Part shown: positions 56,803 through 64,000 of the stretch, in pieces | Numbering within the stretch: position 1 is the stretch's first letter | How the letters are laid out: each line of letters starts with the position of its first letter | Source of the DNA: Cellulomonas timonensis | GTDB lineage: Bacteria > Actinomycetota > Actinomycetes > Actinomycetales > Cellulomonadaceae | Assembly (NCBI RefSeq): GCF_900046455.1 | Contig: NZ_FCOT01000012.1 | Coordinates: 792,017 to 856,016 of the forward strand | Direction of reading: 5' to 3' | DNA length: 64,000 bases | Program-made: the position numbers and the translations under genes | Notes under the pieces: generated by a model | Database searches by the model: none | Told to the model about the DNA's origin: nothing | Seen by the model: only the letters and a program-made list of their open reading frames with translations

Positions 56803-57822
56803 CTAGCTGAAGCCGACCATCCGCTGCGCGACGCGGTACGCCAGCACCGACACCCGTCGGCCGGCAGGTCCGGGCAGGTTGCTGACCTGGCCGAACACGC
56901 TCCACCGCACCCTGCGGTACAGCCACAGGTCGGCGGCCCGCAGCTCCCGCCACAGCCGCTCCTTCTCCGCGAGGCTCTGCCGGGTGTTCGCGCGGATCAG
57001 CAGGATGGACGACACGGCGCAGATGATCGCCGTGTAGTGCAGCAGGTACGCGCGCAGCCGCCGGTCGGCCACCGGTGTGGTGCGGACATGGTCGAGCAGC
57101 AGCCAGTTGACCCGGAGCTGCTGGTCGAGGCGCCGGAGCATCACGGCCTCATGCACGGACTGGTCCTCGCGCCCGATGAAGTACCGGTACAGGTCGACAT
57201 CCAGGTAGTACAGGGTCCGCACGTGGGGCAGCGGCACCAGCGCGTAGAGGCTGTCCACGTAGAACGTGTGCTCGGGCAGCCGCAGCCCCGCGCTGCGCAG
57301 CACCTCGGTGCGGTAGATGAGCGCGTGCATCATCAGGTATTGCCGCTTGCCGAACCGCCGGGTCTGGGCCCAGCGCAGCTCGCGGCGCCGGGGCAGGGCG
57401 CCGTGGTACCGCACCACGGTCTTGTTCTTCTTGCCCTGCTTCTCGTAGACGAAGTTGCTGACCAGCAGGTCAACCCCTCGGCCGCCCGCGACGAAGCCGG
57501 CCAGGGTGGAGAGCACCTCGGCGAACGCGTCGGCGTCGACCCAGTCGTCGGCGTCGACCACCTTGAGGTAGTGCCCGCGCGCGTGCTCGAGGCCGGTGTT
57601 GATCGCGGACCCGTGGCCGCCGTTCGCCTTGCGCAGCAGGTGGACGGCGCCGGGATGCGCGTCGACGTACTCCTGGGCGAGCGCGGCGGTGCCGTCGGTG
57701 GACCCGTCGTCGACGACGAGCACCTCGACCAGCGGCCCGGCGCCCACGAGCGAGTCGAGGCTGCGGCGCAGGTATGCCTCGGCGTTGTACGCCGGGACGA
57801 CGACGGTGAGCAGCGGGGTCAC
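56803..57822 (-). CDS. Family 2 glycosyltransferase
   Basis: A 339-residue GT-A enzyme. LTVVVPAYNAEAYLRRSLDS is the start of the nucleotide-sugar fold, VLVVDDGSTDGT and HYLKVVDADDWVDADAF give the metal-binding DxD. The C-terminal 120 residues (RLRAYLLHYTAIICAVSSIL) include a possible amphipathic or membrane-associated helix. It probably builds a surface glycan. ATG overlaps the GtrA-like stop, so the two genes are coupled and may act on the same lipid-linked glycan. Confidence 0.9.
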   Translation of the reverse strand: MTPLLTVVVPAYNAEAYLRRSLDSLVGAGPLVEVLVVDDGSTDGTAALAQEYVDAHPGAVHLLRKANGGHGSAINTGLEHARGHYLKVVDADDWVDADAFAEVLSTLAGFVAGGRGVDLLVSNFVYEKQGKKNKTVVRYHGALPRRRELRWAQTRRFGKRQYLMMHALIYRTEVLRSAGLRLPEHTFYVDSLYALVPLPHVRTLYYLDVDLYRYFIGREDQSVHEAVMLRRLDQQLRVNWLLLDHVRTTPVADRRLRAYLLHYTAIICAVSSILLIRANTRQSLAEKERLWRELRAADLWLYRRVRWSVFGQVSNLPGPAGRRVSVLAYRVAQRMVGFS

Positions 57823-58445
57823 GATGCCGGCCTCGCCGGCTCGACCACCGCCGCGGTCTCCGGGACGGACCTGAAGATGACCTTGAAGATGGGGAAGAAC
57901 ACCCAGAACGAGATGGCGGCGTTGATGATCATGGTGACGACGTCGGCCAGCGTCTCGCCGGCGCCGCCCAGGCCCCAGGTGTCGATGAACAGGTCATAGA
58001 CCGGCGCCTTGTACAGGCCCTGGAGCGCGGCGGCGGCGATGGTGATGACGACGTAGGCGACGGCATACCAGAACGCGGCCTTGGCGATGGAGCTGGTGGA
58101 CTTGAACGTGATGGTGCGTTGGGCGAAGAAGTTGATCACCTGTGCGATCAGCAGGGTGATCTGGACGGCCAAGAAGTATGCCAGTCCTCCCCCACCGGCC
58201 GGCAGCGCGCCCGCCGCGTAGTCGAACACGAAGTACTGGGAGCCACCCGGGTTCGACCCGATCTGCCAGAGCTGGAAGTTGGTGTCCACCAGCGCCGTCA
58301 TGCCGAAAGCCCACTTGATGGCGGGCATGAGGGCGAGCTGCAGCACGGTGATGCCGTTGCTCAGCACGAGGAACACGACGAACTGGGCGGTGCCGGGACG
58401 CTGGGCGGCGAAGCGGCCCCAGATCTCCTTGATGCGCGTGACCAT
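57819..58445 (-). CDS. GtrA-family membrane protein
   Basis: A 208-residue protein with four helices: FVVFLVLSNGITVLQLALMP, LAYFLAVQITLLIAQVINFF, FWYAVAYVVITIAAAALQ and VTMIINAAISFWVFFPIFKV. The FAQRTITFKS motif after helix 2 is typical of GtrA, which is thought to help flip polyprenyl-linked sugars. Two longer loops are inserted, one of about 35 residues after helix 1. It is coupled to the GT2 gene. Confidence 0.85.
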   Translation of the reverse strand: MVTRIKEIWGRFAAQRPGTAQFVVFLVLSNGITVLQLALMPAIKWAFGMTALVDTNFQLWQIGSNPGGSQYFVFDYAAGALPAGGGGLAYFLAVQITLLIAQVINFFAQRTITFKSTSSIAKAAFWYAVAYVVITIAAAALQGLYKAPVYDLFIDTWGLGGAGETLADVVTMIINAAISFWVFFPIFKVIFRSVPETAAVVEPARPAS

Positions 58446-58522
58446 GGGGGGGTCGGTCTCTCTCTTCGTTGAGGCGCGGCGCCGGTCGGCGGCGGGGCGC
58501 GGGGTTCGCGGGTGGCGGCCGG

Positions 58523-59491
58523 TCAGCGGCGGCCGGACAGCTCGCGGGCGGAGCGACGGTTGGCGCGGCGGTTGCGGGGGAACCCGCCGCCGACGATGCG
58601 CGCCCCGGGGAAGTGGCGCCCATTGACGATGCGGACGATCCCGTCGACCATCTCGGCGCTGACCATGCCGTTCGTCATCTTCCCGATGGCACGGAACGGC
58701 ATGTTGAGCAGGAACAGGATGCTGAGGTCGGGCGTGCCCTTGGCGTCGCTGCGGTCCTTGCGCCAGGCGAGCACCCGGTAGGCGAGCCGGGCCAGCGGGC
58801 TGCGCGCGGTAGCCATCCGGCCGAGCGCGTCGTTGGCGCCCAGCGGCCCGCTCCAGGTGGAGGCCGGGACGGGCCGGCCGAGCAGCGCGGCGAACTCCGC
58901 ATCCGACACCCTGCGGATGTCGCCCGTGTGGTGGCTCGGCAGCGCGGGGTCGCGCGGCGCGGGGGGCATGGTGCCCGTGATCTCGCGCAGCGTGCGCTCG
59001 TCCACCACGGAGTCGCTGACCATGCGGCGCAGCTCCTGGCTGTTCGCCGCGTAGTGCTTGGGGCACGCCGCGACGCCCTGGGACTGGATGCCGCGCACGT
59101 AGGCGGCGGCGAGCTTCCCCGCCAGCAGCGGGTCCTCGGAGAAGTACTCGAAGCTGCGCCCGCCCAGGGGGCTGCGCTTGATGTTCAGCCCCGGCCCCAG
59201 CAGCACGTCCACGCCCTGCCACGCGGCCTCGGCGCCCAGCGCCTGGCCGACCTCCTCGGCGAGCACCGGGTCCCAGCTGTTCGCGATGGTCGCCGCGGTG
59301 GGGAAGCAGGTCGCCGGCTCGGAGCCGTGCAGGCCCAGGTGGTCCGCGGATCCGACCTGCTTGCGCACGCCATGCGGGCCATCGGCCAGCCACACCGAGC
59401 GCAGGCCGAGGCGCGGCACGTCGTGCGTCTCCCAGACCGACTTGCCGGTCAGCAGGGCGGCCCTCTCGAGCAGGGTCAGCTTGTCGATCAT
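58523..59491 (-). CDS. Internally deleted GH3 beta-glucosidase, probably inactive
   Basis: A 322-residue protein. The first 165 residues match the start of a GH3 catalytic barrel (LADGPHGVRKQVG, GLNIKRSPLGGRSFEYFSED, QSQGVAACPKHYAANSQELR, VVDERTLREI). Instead of the next 400-500 residues, the sequence jumps directly to a GH3 C-terminal tail (DIRRVSDAEFAALLGRPVPA, MVSAEMVDGIVRIVNGRHFP). The catalytic nucleophile region (SDW/TDF), acid/base domain and most of FnIII are missing, while the frame stays open. ATG at 59491 overlaps the stop of the next GH3 gene. Confidence 0.82.
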   Translation of the reverse strand: MIDKLTLLERAALLTGKSVWETHDVPRLGLRSVWLADGPHGVRKQVGSADHLGLHGSEPATCFPTAATIANSWDPVLAEEVGQALGAEAAWQGVDVLLGPGLNIKRSPLGGRSFEYFSEDPLLAGKLAAAYVRGIQSQGVAACPKHYAANSQELRRMVSDSVVDERTLREITGTMPPAPRDPALPSHHTGDIRRVSDAEFAALLGRPVPASTWSGPLGANDALGRMATARSPLARLAYRVLAWRKDRSDAKGTPDLSILFLLNMPFRAIGKMTNGMVSAEMVDGIVRIVNGRHFPGARIVGGGFPRNRRANRRSARELSGRR

Positions 59492-62439
59492 GACTGCTGC
59501 TCCTCCGCCTCGGGGGCGGCGCCGTCCTGCGGCGCGGCGGCCTCGGCGGCCTCGAGCTCGCGGTGCGTGCGCACCCGGCGGACGACCAGCACCGTGCCGA
59601 GCGCCAGCAGGATCCCGACGACAGCGCTGATCGCGATCTGCCAGTAGCGCCACGCCGGCGGCGTGTAGTCGAGCTCCGCGCCAGACGCGATCCCGTTCAT
59701 GGCGTTCGAGTTCGCGACGGCGTACAGGATGTTGTGCGTCGCCTCACGGATGTTCGAGACGGCCTCGGCGCTCGTGGTGTCGGCGAGCGACTTCATCGGC
59801 TGGAACGTCAGCATCAGGTCGGAGCCGGCCTTGATGCCCTGGTCGGGGTACATGTACCCGTACAGGTTGAAGTCCGTGATCACGATGCCGCGGAAGCCCC
59901 ACTCGTCGCGCAGGACGGTGTCCATGAGCGCCTCGGAGCCGCCGGCCCAGGTGCTGCCGATGCGGTTGAAGGAGCTCATGACGGCGGTGGCGCCGAGCTC
60001 ACGGGTGGAGACGGTGCCCTCGTCGTCGGAGATGTACTCGATCTCCGACGAGGCGTCCTTCAGGGTGATCTCGAACGGCTTGAGGTAGATCTCGCGGATC
60101 GCCTGCTCATTCGCCCAGGTGGCGATGCCGTTGTCGATGCGGCGCGCCTCCTGGTCGTTCATCGCGAAGTGCTTGACGAACGAGTAGACGCCCTTCGACG
60201 CCGTCCCGGACACGACCTGCGCGGCCAGCTCGCCGGACACCACGGCGTCCTCGGAGTAGTACTCGAAGTTGCGGCCCGCGAACGGCGAGCGGTGCAGGTT
60301 GACCGCCGGGGCGTACCAGCCGTTGGCGCCGAGGGTCAGCCCCTCGTTGCCGATCGAGACGCCCATCTCGTACGCGAGGTCCTTGTTCCAGGTCTGCCCG
60401 ATGACGACCTCGGACGGGTAGGCCACCCCGGAGATGGTGTTGCTGATGAACGAGCTGAATCCGGCGGGGCCGTCGAAGTCGCCCGTGACCTCCTTGACGA
60501 TGCTGTTGATCGCCCCGGTGTTGTACGCGCCGTTGAGGAGGACGTTCGTCATCTCGGCGACGGTGATCTGGTCGAGCAGCGACTCCCACTGCGGGTCGTC
60601 GTAGTCGAGGCCGCGCATGTCGATCAGGCCCAGGTCGCCCTCGGCGCCCTGCGTCGGCATCTCGGCGTCCGAGGCCGCCGAGGCCGCCGCGCTGTCGTAC
60701 GCCGCGAATCCGGCGATGACGTCCGCAGACGCGGCCAGGTCGGCGGCTGTCGGGGCGGTCGGGAACGTGCCGGCGAAGTCGGCCCGCGACAGGTTGAGGA
60801 TCTTGCCCTCTTCCGGGGTGTCCGTGAACGCCGCGGAGACGTCGTCGAACTGGTTGGTGACCTCGACGTCGTCGCTGGCCCGGTGGTTCTCGCCGCTGTA
60901 GACGACCGTCTCGCCGACTGTGTACGTGATCGGCTCGACGCCCGCCGCGACGGTGTGCGAGTCGCTCTGCACGGTGACCTGGTAGTCGCCGGCCTCGAGG
61001 ACGTACGCCCGCTCCACCTTGTAGTCGTAGGACGCCATGTCCTCGACGGCCAGGTCCAGGGTCAGCGTCTGCGACTCGCCCGGTGCCAGCAGGCCGGTCT
61101 TCTCGAACGCGCCCAGCACCACCGAGGACTTCTCGATCCCGCCCGGGGTGTACGGGGCGGAGTAGTAGAGCTGGACGACGTCCTTGCCCGCGACATCACC
61201 GGTGTTGGTGACCGTGACGTCGACGGTGATCTCGCCGTCGACCTCGCCCAGCGAGACGTCCGTGACATCCCAGTCGAACGACGTGTAGCTCAGGCCGTAG
61301 CCGAACGGGTACACGACAGCCTGGTCGTAGTCGAGGAAGCCCTCGACGGCGGCGGTCTCGTAGTAGCGGTAGCCGACGTAGATGCCCTCCTCGTACTGCA
61401 CGAGGTAGCCGTCGCCGGTGGGGCTGTCGAGGCCCGTGTACTGGAAGTCGCCGAAGTTGACGAACGTGGGGTCCTGCGTGAAGTCCGCCGAGTAGATGTC
61501 GACGGTGCGCCCGGACGGGTTGACCGCGCCCGTCAGCACCTGCCCGACGGCGTTGAAGCCGCTCTGGCCCGGCGAGCCGACCTGGAGGACGGCGTCGACA
61601 CCCGAGTCGTCCTGCACGAGGCCGAGCTCCATGCTGGTGCTGGCGTTCACGACGACGATGACGGTGTCGAAGTGCTCCTGTGCGAGCGCGATCGTCTGCT
61701 GCTCGTCGAGGTTCAGCTCGAGCTGGTGCTGGCCGGCGACGTAGTTCTCGTCCCAGCCCTCCATGCTCGTCGCCAGGTCGCCGCCCTCGCCGCCGGCGCG
61801 TCCGATGACCACCACGGCCGCGTCGTTGTAGTCCGCGAAGCTCGCGACGGCCGCGTCGGTGTAGTCCGCGGCGGGCATCTCACCGATGTTGAAGATCGAC
61901 TCGGCGGGCTTGTCCATCACGATGTTGGTGCGGGGCGTCTCCGCCGCGTAGTCGGCCAGCAGGTCGTAGACCGTGCCGTTGACCTCGAGGCCCGCGTTCT
62001 CCAGGCCCGCGCGCACGTCCACAGCCTTGCTCGTGTCGGTTGAGCCGGAGCCGGCGCCGCCGTACACCGGGTCCGCCGCGCCGCGGCCCAGCAGGGTCAC
62101 CTTGAGCCCGTCACCGGTGAGCGGGAGGGCCTGCGCCTCGTTCTTCAGCAGGACGACGCCCTCGGCCTCGATCGACTCCACCAGGGCCTCGGCTGCGGCC
62201 GTGGCCTCCTCGGCGGTGGCGAAGTCCTGCTCGTTGTACGTGGTGTCCCAGTCCGCTGTGGCGTCCGAGTTGGTGATCGTGTAGGTCCCCGTGCCGAGCT
62301 GGGAGGCGACCCAGTTGGAGAAGACTCCCAGGAGGACGTTCGCGGTGATCGCGAGGACTAGGACGACCCCGAGCACCGGGGCCCAGATGGCCACGAACTT
62401 CTTGTTGGACATCGGCACCTTCGCCGCGTTGCTGCTCAC
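59488..62439 (-). CDS. Membrane-anchored GH3 enzyme with permuted domain order
   Basis: A 983-residue protein. An N-terminal helix (WAPVLGVVLVLAITANVLLG) is followed by what is normally the C-terminal GH3 domain (EGVVLLKNEAQALPLTGDG, GRGAADPVYGGAGSGS), a FnIII-like region near 480-545, and only then the catalytic barrel from about 630 (GPAGFSSFISN, GRNFEYYSEDAVVSGELAA, VKHFAMNDQEARR, GFRGIVITDFNLYG with the nucleophile Asp). A second helix lies at the C-terminus (WQIAISAVVGILLALGTVLV). Reversed-order GH3 beta-glucosidases are known from some Firmicutes and bifidobacteria. Anchoring at both ends is notable. Confidence 0.88.
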   Translation of the reverse strand: MSSNAAKVPMSNKKFVAIWAPVLGVVLVLAITANVLLGVFSNWVASQLGTGTYTITNSDATADWDTTYNEQDFATAEEATAAAEALVESIEAEGVVLLKNEAQALPLTGDGLKVTLLGRGAADPVYGGAGSGSTDTSKAVDVRAGLENAGLEVNGTVYDLLADYAAETPRTNIVMDKPAESIFNIGEMPAADYTDAAVASFADYNDAAVVVIGRAGGEGGDLATSMEGWDENYVAGQHQLELNLDEQQTIALAQEHFDTVIVVVNASTSMELGLVQDDSGVDAVLQVGSPGQSGFNAVGQVLTGAVNPSGRTVDIYSADFTQDPTFVNFGDFQYTGLDSPTGDGYLVQYEEGIYVGYRYYETAAVEGFLDYDQAVVYPFGYGLSYTSFDWDVTDVSLGEVDGEITVDVTVTNTGDVAGKDVVQLYYSAPYTPGGIEKSSVVLGAFEKTGLLAPGESQTLTLDLAVEDMASYDYKVERAYVLEAGDYQVTVQSDSHTVAAGVEPITYTVGETVVYSGENHRASDDVEVTNQFDDVSAAFTDTPEEGKILNLSRADFAGTFPTAPTAADLAASADVIAGFAAYDSAAASAASDAEMPTQGAEGDLGLIDMRGLDYDDPQWESLLDQITVAEMTNVLLNGAYNTGAINSIVKEVTGDFDGPAGFSSFISNTISGVAYPSEVVIGQTWNKDLAYEMGVSIGNEGLTLGANGWYAPAVNLHRSPFAGRNFEYYSEDAVVSGELAAQVVSGTASKGVYSFVKHFAMNDQEARRIDNGIATWANEQAIREIYLKPFEITLKDASSEIEYISDDEGTVSTRELGATAVMSSFNRIGSTWAGGSEALMDTVLRDEWGFRGIVITDFNLYGYMYPDQGIKAGSDLMLTFQPMKSLADTTSAEAVSNIREATHNILYAVANSNAMNGIASGAELDYTPPAWRYWQIAISAVVGILLALGTVLVVRRVRTHRELEAAEAAAPQDGAAPEAEEQQS

Positions 62440-63971
<1,532 letters not shown>

Positions 63972-64000
63972 GCGCGCCCGCGGCATCGGCAGGAGGATCC

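Noticed and set aside
59563-62043. Rightward open frame of 826 codons
   Set aside because: It is antisense to the GH3 gene and biased to Val/Arg/Asp/His, with no recognisable protein features.

Overview
The window is very GC-rich, uses frequent GTG starts and contains actinobacterial hallmark genes (a CBM2-tailed secreted protein, a BCCT transporter, a WS/DGAT-type acyltransferase, a deazaflavin-dependent oxidoreductase, UDP-galactopyranose mutase, GH3 beta-glucosidases). The carbohydrate content suggests a cellulolytic Micrococcales bacterium such as a Cellulomonas relative; that genus-level placement is inference.

Layout. (1) 1-15475 is host chromosome: the end of a CBM2 protein, a thioredoxin/DUF4395/rhodanese operon behind a CsoR/CstR-type operator, a protein of four tandem cold-shock domains, a multi-pass membrane protein, a VWA lipoprotein, an ABC exporter, NhaA, a BCCT carrier, a HAD phosphatase and an MBL-fold hydrolase. 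(2) 15476-49663 is a complete prophage of about 34.1 kb in tRNA-Lys(TTT), bounded by a perfect 39-bp direct repeat (15511-15549 and 49625-49663). Its order is repressor (-) / cro-like (+) / a long chain of small overlapping early genes / HNH / terminase / HK97-type portal, protease and capsid / siphovirus tail genes / lysis / and, leftward at the far end, two tyrosine recombinases and an HTH protein. (3) 49664-64000 is host again: an acetyltransferase, acylphosphatase, UDG-like protein, an AraC regulator divergent from an NAD(P)-binding protein, a WS/DGAT-like enzyme, and a cell-surface polysaccharide/glycoside cluster (GT2, GtrA, two odd GH3 genes, Glf).

Two systems stand out. First, the phage attachment core lies inside the repressor gene. 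In the integrated state the repressor stops at a TAA created at the junction (102 aa), while in the excised circle the same frame reads through the core into 47 further residues encoded next to attR. The upstream recombinase ends in an ssrA-like -LAA. This is the architecture of integration-dependent immunity known from mycobacteriophages BPs, Brujita and Charlie. Second, the tail-fibre-like gene at 40537-41604 is followed by two silent alternative C-terminal cassettes on the opposite strand. All three C-termini begin at the same 26-bp site in the same reading phase, which is a three-cassette shufflon-like DNA inversion system predicted to switch receptor binding. The presence of two tandem tyrosine recombinases suggests one for integration and one for the shufflon (inference).

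Sequence quality caveat: the early prophage region has probable assembly defects. There is a 25-nt exact match to Illumina Nextera adapter at 25043, an inverted imperfect copy at 19392, a 23-nt poly-C run at 25845, and several frameshifts in C-rich stretches. Genes there should be read with care.
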